Origin: an uncultured Aquimarina sp.
Lineage (GTDB): Bacteria; Bacteroidota; Bacteroidia; Flavobacteriales; Flavobacteriaceae
Direction: 5' to 3'
Assembly (NCBI GenBank): GCA_947496705.1
Contig: CANMDW010000019.1
Coordinates: forward strand, 43,796 to 107,795
DNA: 64,000 nt
Numbering within the stretch: the stretch's first letter is position 1; each line of letters starts with the position of its first letter. The notes under the pieces are model-generated. The model was not told where the DNA came from. It was given only the letters and a program-made list of their open reading frames with translations, and ran no database searches. Made by a program: the position numbers and the translations under genes. Below, one piece after another: positions 54,946 to 63,050 of this stretch.

Positions 54946-56040
54946 TTGAAAACAAGACGTATATCCATTGATGTTCTAAGAGGTCTGACGATTTTTTTAA
55001 TGATCATGGTAAACACTCCCGGGTCCTGGACTTATATATATGCCCCTCTGCGTCATGCAGAGTGGCACGGCTGCACACCTACAGATATGGTCTTTCCCAG
55101 TTTTCTTTTTGTCGTAGGACTTTCGCTCTATCTATCACTAAGTAAAGCCTCGGGAAACAAAACTGTATTGATCAAAAAAGTTATCAAAAGAGCAGGTATT
55201 ATTTTCCTCATAGGACTACTTCTTAACTGGTTTCCTTTTTATAATAAGCATATCACAGATCTAAGGATTTTTGGAGTTTTACAACGTATAGCCCTTGCTT
55301 TTTTAGGTGCAGGGTTATGTATTCTTCTACTACGTAAAAAACAATGGATTCTTGTCACTGTTCTGGTTTTGCTCTTAGGGCATTGGGCATTACTTTATGT
55401 TTTTGGAGGTAGCAATCCCTATACACTGGAAGGTAATATTGGCAGAAAAGTTGATCTGCTGCTCTTTGGTGAAAATCACATGTATAAAGGTTTTGGTATT
55501 CCTTTTGATCCAGAGGGATTAGTAGGAACCATATCTTCGATTGCACAAGTACTCTTAGGCTATGTAATCGCCGGTTATACCTTATCAGGGAGTATACCAA
55601 CTAACAAGAAAATAGTATCTGTGGCAGGTCTGGCGGTTTTCCTGATCCTTACCGGATGGATCTGGGGTTTTGTATACCCTGTCAATAAACCACTCTGGAC
55701 CGGATCTTATGTTTTGTATACTTCAGGAATTGTAACCCTCATTTGGGTGTTGCTTATTTGGGTGATAGATCTCAAAAAACAAGAACGCTGGGCTTTTGTG
55801 TTTAAAGTTTTCGGGCGTAATCCATTGATCAGTTTTGTAATATCTATACTTCTTGTTAAAATATATATCTATATCTTTAGGTTTGAAGGTTCAAATTTAT
55901 ATAGCTGGTCTTATAATACGGTATTTCAACCTGTTTTTGGAAATTATTTTGGTAGTTTTATGTATGCATTTTGCTTTACATGGTTGATTTGGCTTATGGC
56001 ATACTGGTTATACCGAAAAGGAAAAATAATTAAGATCTGA
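54946..56040 (+). CDS. NagX/HGSNAT-like membrane acyltransferase family protein (DUF5009-like)
   Basis: A 364-residue protein with ~10 hydrophobic helices. It begins with the signature RRISIDVLRGLTIFLMIMVNT and continues with WHGCTPTDMVFPSFLFVVG, as in heparan-alpha-glucosaminide N-acetyltransferase and bacterial NagX proteins. I use TTG at 54946, 19 bases after the preceding stop; no ATG fits. NagX genes elsewhere occur with GlcNAc catabolic genes, and related proteins are thought to act on glucosamine-type sugars at the inner membrane. The chitin locus just upstream fits that, but this gene is in the peptidase/nitrilase operon, so the role is uncertain. Confidence 0.85.
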   Translation: MKTRRISIDVLRGLTIFLMIMVNTPGSWTYIYAPLRHAEWHGCTPTDMVFPSFLFVVGLSLYLSLSKASGNKTVLIKKVIKRAGIIFLIGLLLNWFPFYNKHITDLRIFGVLQRIALAFLGAGLCILLLRKKQWILVTVLVLLLGHWALLYVFGGSNPYTLEGNIGRKVDLLLFGENHMYKGFGIPFDPEGLVGTISSIAQVLLGYVIAGYTLSGSIPTNKKIVSVAGLAVFLILTGWIWGFVYPVNKPLWTGSYVLYTSGIVTLIWVLLIWVIDLKKQERWAFVFKVFGRNPLISFVISILLVKIYIYIFRFEGSNLYSWSYNTVFQPVFGNYFGSFMYAFCFTWLIWLMAYWLYRKGKIIKI

Positions 56041-56053
56041 TCATATCTTTTAA

Positions 56054-56992
56054 TTGAAAACTACACCTGTGAAAGTAAAAGTAGGCATAGTTCAGGATAG
56101 TCCGGTGTTTTTTGATAAAGATAAAACCATCAAAAAGGTAGAACAACTTACCAAGAAATATGCAAAAGAAGGTTGTGAACTCCTCGTTTTCCCTGAATCT
56201 TTTATTCCCGGGTATCCCAGAGGATTCACTTTTGGTGCAACCATAGGAAGCAGAACTGATGAGGGTAGAAAATTATATTCAGAGTATTATAAAAACAGTG
56301 TGAGCCTTGAGAGTGATGATCTTAAAAAACTGGAGAAACTCTCGAAAGTTCAACATGTATATCTGGTTATCGGTGTGACCGAAAAACAGAACGCCAATGG
56401 AAGCTTATACTGTTCGATGCTGTACATCTCACCTACCGATGGTTTATTGGGTGTACATAGAAAAATAAAACCTACCGGGACAGAACGGATCATATGGGGC
56501 GAAGCAGCGGGCGAATCCCTGGTTACTTTCGATACCAAAATAGGAAAACTGGGAGGACTTATCTGTTGGGAAAATTATATGCCCCTGGCCAGAATGGCTA
56601 TGTATCAAAAAGGTGTTGAGTTGTATATCGCACCTACAGCAGATTCGAGAGATGAATGGACAGCCACAATGAAGCATATCGCTTTGGAAGGAAGATGTTT
56701 TGTTTTGGGATGTAATCAATTCTATACAAAAGCTATGTATCCTCAAAAATATCAGGCATTTGTTGAAGATGCTCCGGAAGATATATGCCCGGGAGGAAGC
56801 ATCATCGTTTCCCCTCTGGGAAAAGTAATTGCGGGGCCAATTTTTAATGAATCGAGTGTTTTGACGGCAACTTTAGATTTGGATGAAATCAATCATAGTA
56901 AACTGGATTTTGATGTGATTGGCCACTATGCCAGAAATGATATTTTTCAATTTGATGTAAAAAACCAGCCAGAAATACAAACCGAAAAATAA
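56054..56992 (+). CDS. Nitrilase family carbon-nitrogen hydrolase
   Basis: The 312-residue protein has all three catalytic residues of the family: Glu in LLVFPESFIPGYPRG, Lys in HRKIKPTGTERI and Cys in GGLICWENYMPLARM. FIPGYPRGF and the WGE segment resemble true nitrilases rather than amidases, so conversion of a nitrile to a carboxylate and ammonia is likely. Start is TTG at 56054, 13 bases after the previous gene. It is in a compact run of plus-strand genes. Confidence 0.9.
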   Translation: MKTTPVKVKVGIVQDSPVFFDKDKTIKKVEQLTKKYAKEGCELLVFPESFIPGYPRGFTFGATIGSRTDEGRKLYSEYYKNSVSLESDDLKKLEKLSKVQHVYLVIGVTEKQNANGSLYCSMLYISPTDGLLGVHRKIKPTGTERIIWGEAAGESLVTFDTKIGKLGGLICWENYMPLARMAMYQKGVELYIAPTADSRDEWTATMKHIALEGRCFVLGCNQFYTKAMYPQKYQAFVEDAPEDICPGGSIIVSPLGKVIAGPIFNESSVLTATLDLDEINHSKLDFDVIGHYARNDIFQFDVKNQPEIQTEK

Positions 56993-57020
56993 TTTATAAC
57001 GATCTGTAATATGCCATAAA

Positions 57021-57893
57021 ATGAGATCAGATGCAACAATACAGATCGGGGAAGAAATGGTAAAACAGCTCCTTGCATCGCAGCATCCCGATATGTCACA
57101 TTTAGCATTAAAATATATGGATCAGGGCTGGGATAATGCTTTATTCAGTTTGGGTTCTAAATATCTGGTGCGGCTTCCTCGCAGAAAGATTGCAGCACAA
57201 CTCATAAAAAATGAACAAACCTGGCTTCCAATCATTGCAAAAAAACTACCACTTCCAACTCCCGTTCCTTTCCGAATAGGCAAACCCGATAAAAACTATC
57301 CTTATAATTGGAGTATTTTGCCATGGTTCAAAGGACAAACTGCAGCAGAACAATCTATGGACAATGACCAGGCATTGATCTATGCCCGATTCTTAAAAGC
57401 ATTACACTTTTCAGCTTCTCATAAAGCTCCAAAAAATCCTCTCAGAGGAGTTCTATTACAAAAAAGAGCAAAAAAAGTGGAAGAAGGATTCATTGTCCTA
57501 AAATCAAAAACAAACCTCATCTCCAAAAACATAGAAATCATCTGGGAAGATGCTTTAAAGACAACACCAAACGATACCCCTTGTTGGATTCACGGAGATT
57601 TACATCCAAAAAATATTATTGTAGAAAAACAAAAAATACAAGCAATCATCGACTGGGGAGATCTTACGGCTGGAGATCCTGCTACAGATCTGGCAAGTAT
57701 ATGGATGCTATACAACAATATCGATATGCAGCATAACGTTATGAAAACGTATAATCTTTCTGAAACTTTATTAGCTCGTGCCAAAGGATGGGCAGTGTTT
57801 TTTGGTGTCATTTTTACCCTGAACGGATTGCAGAATAACACCATACATTATCATATAGGAAAACAAACGCTCGAAAACCTAAACAAAGCCTGA
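57021..57893 (+). CDS. Aminoglycoside phosphotransferase-family kinase
   Basis: The 290-residue protein shows the APH/choline kinase-like fold: an N-terminal nucleotide-binding part (NALFSLGSKYLVRLPRR), the catalytic motif WIHGDLHPKNIIV near residue 195, and IIDWGDLTAGDPATDLASIW. Most genomic members are not resistance enzymes but phosphorylate small metabolites. It is one base upstream of the DJ-1-like gene. Substrate unknown. Confidence 0.88.
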   Translation: MRSDATIQIGEEMVKQLLASQHPDMSHLALKYMDQGWDNALFSLGSKYLVRLPRRKIAAQLIKNEQTWLPIIAKKLPLPTPVPFRIGKPDKNYPYNWSILPWFKGQTAAEQSMDNDQALIYARFLKALHFSASHKAPKNPLRGVLLQKRAKKVEEGFIVLKSKTNLISKNIEIIWEDALKTTPNDTPCWIHGDLHPKNIIVEKQKIQAIIDWGDLTAGDPATDLASIWMLYNNIDMQHNVMKTYNLSETLLARAKGWAVFFGVIFTLNGLQNNTIHYHIGKQTLENLNKA

Positions 57894-57894
57894 G

Positions 57895-58587
57895 ATGACA
57901 AAAAAGATCTTAATAGTTACCACCAACAGAGATCACTATTTATCGAAAGATAAAAAAACCGGACTCTGGCTTAGTGAGCTCACCCATTTTTATGATGTAA
58001 TGGAAAAAGCCGGCTATCAGCAAGATATTGTAAGTCCTTTGGGAGGCAAAATTCCTTTGGACCCGAGAAGTTTATCATCGGTCGGATTAGACAAATCTGC
58101 AAAAAAGCGATATGAAGATCCTGTGTTTATGGAGTTGTTAAAAAACACTAAATCTACCAAAGACGTCGACTGGAAAGCATATGATGTTGTATATTACACA
58201 GGCGGGCATGGAGTAATGTGGGATTTCCCAGAAGATCCCCATATTCGGGAGATCAATAAAAATATGTATGAAAATGGCAAAGTAGTAGCTGCCGTATGTC
58301 ATGGGTATTGTGGATTACTGGAAACAAAACTTAGCAATGGTAAATACCTGGTAGATGGCAAAAAACTTACCGGATTCTCATGGAACGAAGAAGTACTGGC
58401 CATGGTAAGTAAACAAATGCCGTATAATGTAGAGAAAGAAATGAAAAAACGAGGGGCCATGTATCAAAAACATATAGTGCCGTTTGCATCAAAAGTCGTG
58501 GTTGACGATAATTTGATTACCGGGCAAAACCCCAATTCTGCGAAAAAAACGGCGCTGGCCGTGCTCGACTATTTACATACAAAATAG
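57895..58587 (+). CDS. DJ-1/PfpI family protein (HchA-like type 1 glutamine amidotransferase domain)
   Basis: A 230-residue cytoplasmic protein with YYTGGHGVMWDFPED and the nucleophile elbow AAVCHGYCGLLE, typical of the larger DJ-1/PfpI proteins related to HchA. Such proteins act as glyoxalase III or protein/nucleotide deglycases, removing methylglyoxal damage. A glyoxal-detoxifying role could fit heavy amino-sugar catabolism, but that is inference. It begins one base after the kinase stop. Confidence 0.9.
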   Translation: MTKKILIVTTNRDHYLSKDKKTGLWLSELTHFYDVMEKAGYQQDIVSPLGGKIPLDPRSLSSVGLDKSAKKRYEDPVFMELLKNTKSTKDVDWKAYDVVYYTGGHGVMWDFPEDPHIREINKNMYENGKVVAAVCHGYCGLLETKLSNGKYLVDGKKLTGFSWNEEVLAMVSKQMPYNVEKEMKKRGAMYQKHIVPFASKVVVDDNLITGQNPNSAKKTALAVLDYLHTK

Positions 58588-58612
58588 CCTAATAATTAAC
58601 ATAAAAGCAATC

Positions 58613-59278
58613 ATGAGATTCATTATATTTTTGATTTTTATTTCTATAGCCAGTAGCTGTAAACAAAAAACGGAGATAGAAAAAAGCAAAATGCAAAACC
58701 CGGAGCAGAAGACTGAAGAAAAAAGCAAGGAAGCTCCTGTAATAAAAGAACTAATCGAGTTTGCTGAAGTAGGCTTCGAAGAAAACATCGATCCCAATAA
58801 GCTATTTCTTGTTAAGCAAATTGATAAAGATGGAAATATCGTTACTGTTGATATACACAAAGGAATAGCGCTATACCAAGAGGCACTAAGCTTTGCAAAA
58901 CCCAAAGCACCGCCGTTATTTGAGATTTCAGATTCAAATAACGTCATACTTCTGGCTATTGGTAAAGGGTATATGGGAGTTATTTGGGCTAAAATCCTTG
59001 TCGACAAAACCACTCTCAAAATAAAAAAGATACAATTTGATCACAAAAGCGAATCTGAAGGATATGGTGCTGAATTTACATATTCCTCATTCGAAAACAA
59101 GTTTATAGATACCAAACTATCCTTTACATCCAATACCTTTGGTTTAAACCAAGACAGTAAAGAAATTGTAAAAGGAAATCAACAAATTGATGGAATATCT
59201 GGTGCAACGATCACCAGCCAGGCAGCAGTTATGATGATGAATGAAGGTTTGAAACAATATGAGCGCTACTTTCAATAA
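58613..59278 (+). CDS. FMN-binding domain lipoprotein (NqrC/RnfG-like flavinylation site)
   Basis: The 221-residue protein has a lipoprotein signal (IIFLIFISIASSC) and a charged linker, then a domain (~100-215) that ends in DGISGATITSQAAVMMMNEG. This matches the covalent FMN attachment motif of NqrC, RnfG and other FMN-binding proteins, where a Thr is flavinylated by ApbE. GYGAEFTYSSFENKFI is also typical of the domain. It is probably a periplasmic or outer-membrane electron carrier. No apbE gene is in this window. Its last base overlaps the start of the next small ORF. Confidence 0.82.
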   Translation: MRFIIFLIFISIASSCKQKTEIEKSKMQNPEQKTEEKSKEAPVIKELIEFAEVGFEENIDPNKLFLVKQIDKDGNIVTVDIHKGIALYQEALSFAKPKAPPLFEISDSNNVILLAIGKGYMGVIWAKILVDKTTLKIKKIQFDHKSESEGYGAEFTYSSFENKFIDTKLSFTSNTFGLNQDSKEIVKGNQQIDGISGATITSQAAVMMMNEGLKQYERYFQ

Positions 59279-59472
59279 TGAAATTTAGTTTATTATACAC
59301 AACGGGTTATCATAATATTCTATATACTTTCACACTCATAAAAAAATTGTTTTTTGTCTCACTACTAGTGGCATTTGGTACTATGTTCTCACAACAAATT
59401 GCCGATGACGCCAAAGAGAATTATCAACTATTACTCAACATCATTCACTGGCTGGATCAAAAGTTTGATTAA
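59278..59472 (+). CDS. Small ORF with signal-peptide-like segment, possibly a gene fragment
   Basis: 64 codons; start overlaps the preceding stop (TAATG). Residues ~22-40 (IKKLFFVSLLVAFGTMFSQ) look like a signal peptide, followed by only ~25 residues. I do not recognise a family. It may be the truncated front of a secreted protein gene, or not expressed. Confidence 0.35.
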   Translation: MKFSLLYTTGYHNILYTFTLIKKLFFVSLLVAFGTMFSQQIADDAKENYQLLLNIIHWLDQKFD

Positions 59473-59522
59473 CCCCGAATTATCATTGAGTAAAACAATT
59501 TCCAATAAAAACTTTGAAATAA

Positions 59523-60062
59523 ATGACATCGAGACTGCTTCCTCAACTAAAAACCAAACGATTACTATTAAGGCTATTGGAAGAAAAAGACAGTGAAATA
59601 ATCCTCTTCTTACGTTCTGATGAAACAGTTAATGCGCTTGTAAAAAGACCAAAAACCAATACCTTAGAAGAGGCAATCAAGTTTATCAACAAAATTAATA
59701 AAGGGATTGAAGAGCATGATTGGTTATTCTGGGGTATCACAATCAAAGGCAATCCACAACTTATTGGTACTATTTGTCTATGGAATTTTTCGGAAGATCG
59801 AAAAATAGCTGAAGTGGGTTATGATCTTCATCCCGAATATCAAGGGCAAGGTATTATGAATGAAGCACTGCTTTGTATTCTCGATTATGGATTTACAAAG
59901 CTGCAGCTTGATACCACAGAAGCCTTTACACATCAAAATAATGAGGCTTCAAAAAAGCTGCTGATTAGAAATAGTTTTCATCATATCGAGCATAGAAAAG
60001 ATCCCGATAATCCAGATAATAGTATTTTTTCTATAACAAGAGATCAATACATAAATTATTAG
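59523..60062 (+). CDS. GNAT family N-acetyltransferase (RimJ/RimL type)
   Basis: A 179-residue protein of the GNAT superfamily: LKTKRLLLRLLEEKDSEIIL at the N-terminus, then the acetyl-CoA binding core EVGYDLHPEYQGQGIMNEAL and FTHQNNEASKKLLIRNSF. RimJ/RimL-type members acetylate amino groups of proteins, amino acids or small molecules; the substrate is unknown. It follows a short ORF by 50 bases. Its stop overlaps the convergent antitoxin remnant. Confidence 0.92.
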   Translation: MTSRLLPQLKTKRLLLRLLEEKDSEIILFLRSDETVNALVKRPKTNTLEEAIKFINKINKGIEEHDWLFWGITIKGNPQLIGTICLWNFSEDRKIAEVGYDLHPEYQGQGIMNEALLCILDYGFTKLQLDTTEAFTHQNNEASKKLLIRNSFHHIEHRKDPDNPDNSIFSITRDQYINY

Positions 60063-60265
60063 GTAATGTTTTTGTTTACGATTTTTTTTATTTCGTTCAG
60101 TTCAGCCTCCTTGGTTTCTTTTTCTTCTTCGATATCATAATCATCTTCAATTCCAAGCCAAAATTTCGCAGAGTTTCCGAAATATTTGCTTAGACAAAAC
60201 GCAGTATCCGCCGTAATTCGACCTTTGCCTTTGGTGATTTCCGATGAGTTTAATATAAAAGAATC
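60059..60265 (-). pseudogene. HigA-type antitoxin remnant (C-terminal part only)
   Basis: A minus-strand frame of 68 codons, with no start codon of its own, reads LNSSEITKGKGRITADTAF and then CLSKYFGNSAKFWLGIEDDYD. This is the second half of the HigA/VapI-type helix-turn-helix antitoxin; the first half, including the start of the DNA-binding domain, is missing and an in-frame stop precedes it. No HigB toxin is found next to it. I read it as a decayed toxin-antitoxin locus. Confidence 0.75.
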
Positions 60266-60368
60266 TTAAAAGGTTGTAACAGTTTGAAATTGTATATATA
60301 TTGACTCATCTTATATATCAAAGCTCAAGATATGTTTATCGTGAAGATCAATATTTAACCAAAAAAGC
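60266..60368. other. Short gene-free stretch before the DUF4440 gene
   Basis: About 100 bases between the antitoxin remnant and the next gene, AT-rich, without recognisable toxin remnant or hairpin. It must contain the promoter of the downstream lipoprotein gene. Confidence 0.5.
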
Positions 60369-60863
60369 ATGAGAAAAAGTCAAGACACCTTCATAAAACC
60401 AATAATTTTCCTGATACTGATTTCGACAATTTTTCTAAGCTGTGAGATCAAAAACAATCAAAAAGAAGACACTGCCAAAGAAGAAAAAATACTAAGGGAA
60501 AGAATGAATGCATTTAACCAGGCGTTTAAAGAAAGTGATGTCGAAAAACTCGAATCAATGATCACAGATCGTTATCTGCATACCAATGGCAACTCCAAAT
60601 CAATAGATAAAAGCACCTGGGTTTCATATTTGCGTAAAAGAAGTAAGGAGATGGAAGCCGGAAATCTGATCGTCGATACTTATGAGATGAAAGAAACAGA
60701 AATCCAAATGTATAAAGATATGGCTATAATCACGGCAAAAATAATTACCTCAAGTATCCAGAATGGCGAGCCTCAGGAAAATGAATTTAGAGTTACCAAT
60801 ATTTGGGTACAGGAAGAAGGTAACTGGAAAAGAGCAGGATTTCATGATGGAAAAATCAAATAA
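60369..60863 (+). CDS. DUF4440/NTF2-like lipoprotein
   Basis: A 164-residue protein with a lipoprotein signal (ILISTIFLSC, Cys near residue 26) and an NTF2-like domain of the DUF4440 type: MNAFNQAFKESDVEKLESMI, YLHTNGNSKSIDKSTWV and FRVTNIWVQEEGNWKRAGFH. This is a small pocket-forming fold of unknown activity. Monocistronic as far as can be seen. Confidence 0.82.
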   Translation: MRKSQDTFIKPIIFLILISTIFLSCEIKNNQKEDTAKEEKILRERMNAFNQAFKESDVEKLESMITDRYLHTNGNSKSIDKSTWVSYLRKRSKEMEAGNLIVDTYEMKETEIQMYKDMAIITAKIITSSIQNGEPQENEFRVTNIWVQEEGNWKRAGFHDGKIK

Positions 60864-60984
60864 AGTGGCGATAATCCCACATAAAACCCCAAAACAATGA
60901 TGGTACTACTAATTGCAATAGTTCTTTTTTTGATACCTTAAAATAAGACGCTAAAGCCTTCTAATCAAAATAGGGAGTTAATCA

Positions 60985-61713
60985 TCACCCTTTTTCAACA
61001 TCTTTTTTGATAAATTCTATGTTCCCAATTACTTCCTCTATGCTACCGTTACTTCCATATGGAGAGGATACAAATAAATAGCTATGGCTTTTACCAAAAA
61101 CCATAAAATGATCTAGCCTTGTTTTTCCGTTTTGAAAGCGCCATTTTAGTACTTCACAATTTCCAATCTTTAGCTTTTTAATATTTTTAGTGATTTGGAA
61201 AGATGGATGTTCTACAGCATACTGTTTTATTTCCTCTTCTAGCTCATCTTTTGATATTTTGGGCAGTACGAATAAGGACGATAAATAAATGGTATATGAA
61301 AATGAATAAGAAAGAGGATGATAATTCTTTTCTTTTTCTTTACTTCTACCTAAAGATGATGGGTCTTTTGTTTTAATATTATCAATACTCTGTATTTCAG
61401 GAGGGTTTTCTGACAACACAACCTCTCTGGGAGACTCAACATAATGAGATGGTACTATGTGTTGCTCTTGAGGATCAGGAGTCTTTCTTTTATGAAATCG
61501 TATAATTTCATTTGATCTTGAAAAATACCCATGATTTTCATTATATGTGTTTTTAATGACCTCAATTTGGTATTTAAAAAAAATCTTTATCTCATTATTC
61601 GTATATATTTCCATTTTGTTTATGTTGTATATCGAGTCATTTTTTTTCTTTTCTTGTGATAAAATACTATAACTAATCGTCAAAAGAACAGTAATAAATA
61701 GTGTAGATTTCAT
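60985..61713 (-). CDS. Secreted protein of unknown function
   Basis: The 242-residue product has a signal peptide (MKSTLFITVLLTISYSILSQ) and no membrane helix after it. The middle is charged and low in complexity; the C-terminal half has short beta-rich segments (FSYTIYLSSLFVLPKISKDELEEEI, split over ~145-170, and MVFGKSHSYLFVSSPYG near 215). I do not recognise a family. It is convergent with the DUF4440 gene and stands alone. Confidence 0.6.
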   Translation of the reverse strand: MKSTLFITVLLTISYSILSQEKKKNDSIYNINKMEIYTNNEIKIFFKYQIEVIKNTYNENHGYFSRSNEIIRFHKRKTPDPQEQHIVPSHYVESPREVVLSENPPEIQSIDNIKTKDPSSLGRSKEKEKNYHPLSYSFSYTIYLSSLFVLPKISKDELEEEIKQYAVEHPSFQITKNIKKLKIGNCEVLKWRFQNGKTRLDHFMVFGKSHSYLFVSSPYGSNGSIEEVIGNIEFIKKDVEKG

Positions 61714-62176
61714 AAATACATTTTTTATTATTTAATATTACTTAAGATAAGCTCATTACTATTTTCTTTAAGTTTTTTTGTCAGAAAATTTCTTATTAAA
61801 CATAGAAGTGGTTTAAACTACTTCATATACTAATACTAAATACACCAATATAAGCTTTTCCTTTGTTTCTATATTTCAAAAATTGGTCCCAATATCTTTA
61901 CAATAGCAACGATACAGCTTCAAATATAGTGCTGCCAAACTTATCGCCAATAAAACAACTAAAAAAAGTAATCCCGCCAATAACCAAAAATTACCAAAAC
62001 TGGTTTTCTATCTGTCAATGTTGGTATATTATTTGCAAGGTTACTTGTATTTATTAATTTTAAGGTAATTTTAGGCAACCATATGCCCCCTATATCTTCC
62101 CTACTCCCCTTTATGCTATTGGCTAATACATCATTAAACACTAGCTAATACATCATTGAACACTAAAACTATATCT
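61714..62176. other. Gene-free stretch with a 22-bp direct duplication
   Basis: 463 bases between divergent genes. Apart from the tandem duplication near its right end it shows only short open frames with no protein character. Confidence 0.5.
62122..62165. repeat. Two tandem copies of a 22-bp sequence
   Basis: GCTAATACATCATTAAACACTA is followed directly by a copy with one change (A to G). The pair ends 11 bases before the ATG of the next gene, so it could affect spacing of its promoter or ribosome binding region. Confidence 0.85.
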
Positions 62177-62545
62177 ATGAATTTATTATTTCAATCCAAT
62201 TCGGGCTTATCAGAGCAGGACACTGTTCTTACCATTATGATTATTGTTGGGATCTGCATATACTTTATCCCTTCGGTAATAGCGCTATTAAGAATGAAAA
62301 GAAATTTGGTAGCGATCATTGCCTTAAACTTTTTTCTGGGATGGAGCCTTATTGGCTGGGTAATTTCTTTGGTATGGAGCTTATCGAGTGATAGTAAACC
62401 GGCACGGATTATTGTAAATCAGCAAACCCCAAAAGTCGAAGAAAATGGCGTCGATAAACTCACCAAACTAAAGAAACTTTTGGATGATGGTGCTATTACT
62501 CAAGATGAGTTTGACCAGCAAAAAGGGGTGATCTTAAAAAAATAG
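62177..62545 (+). CDS. Superinfection immunity-like membrane protein with SHOCT domain
   Basis: I choose ATG 62177 (MNLLFQSN) over a TTG at 62156 that lies inside the duplicated 22-mer. The 122-residue protein has two hydrophobic helices (TIMIIVGICIYFIPSVIALL and LVAIIALNFFLGWSLIGWVI), with the LNFFLGWSLIGW signature of the superinfection immunity (Imm) family. It ends in a SHOCT motif (KLTKLKKLLDDGAITQDEFD). The family is named after phage T4 Imm, but most bacterial members are chromosomal with unknown role, so immunity is not implied. Confidence 0.8.
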   Translation: MNLLFQSNSGLSEQDTVLTIMIIVGICIYFIPSVIALLRMKRNLVAIIALNFFLGWSLIGWVISLVWSLSSDSKPARIIVNQQTPKVEENGVDKLTKLKKLLDDGAITQDEFDQQKGVILKK

Positions 62546-62576
62546 ATTAGTTTAGTAGGAGTTTATCTATAAGACA

Positions 62577-63014
62577 ATGATAATGAAATTACTCATACTG
62601 TGTTTTGCAACCTTTACCATTTTTGGTTGTATACATAAACCCTCTGGGGATAAAAATTTGTATGCCAGCGAGAGCAACTCAAACACCACCATGAAACAGG
62701 ATACTGTAAAAGTGATTGCCAAAATTAAAACTTCAATGCCTATTGGCTGGGGAACCATGTATACCCTAGAAATGCAAAAAATAGAAAAAGAAACATTGCT
62801 TCAAATCGATAATACCTTCAGGGTGAGCGTTTCGGTAAGCGCACAAAGCAGGTATAAAAACATTGATAGTTTAGAGAAAGATCAGCTAGTTGAGATCACC
62901 TTTATTGCATCAGAAAAAACCACAAAAAAATCCTATATCCCTGCCGGTGTTACCGGAGTAGTAGATAAAAATGGGGTGATTTGGGATATGGTTGCTATAA
63001 AAAAGGTGAACTGA
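62577..63014 (+). CDS. Small lipoprotein of unknown function
   Basis: A 145-residue protein with lipoprotein signal (LLILCFATFTIFGC). Start may be ATG 62577 or 62583. The rest is beta-rich with a threonine/lysine-rich linker. I do not recognise a domain. It lies 31 bases after the Imm-like gene, so the two may be co-transcribed. Confidence 0.6.
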   Translation: MIMKLLILCFATFTIFGCIHKPSGDKNLYASESNSNTTMKQDTVKVIAKIKTSMPIGWGTMYTLEMQKIEKETLLQIDNTFRVSVSVSAQSRYKNIDSLEKDQLVEITFIASEKTTKKSYIPAGVTGVVDKNGVIWDMVAIKKVN

Positions 63015-63050
63015 TACCTTAAAATAGGAATATCCAACTATGGTAACTTT

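Noticed and set aside
57021..57893. Aminoglycoside resistance gene
   Set aside because: The kinase fold is shared by many metabolic enzymes and there is no resistance context.
59375..59596. 73-codon plus-strand frame before the GNAT gene
   Set aside because: Overlaps the GNAT start and the small ORF in another frame; no protein character.
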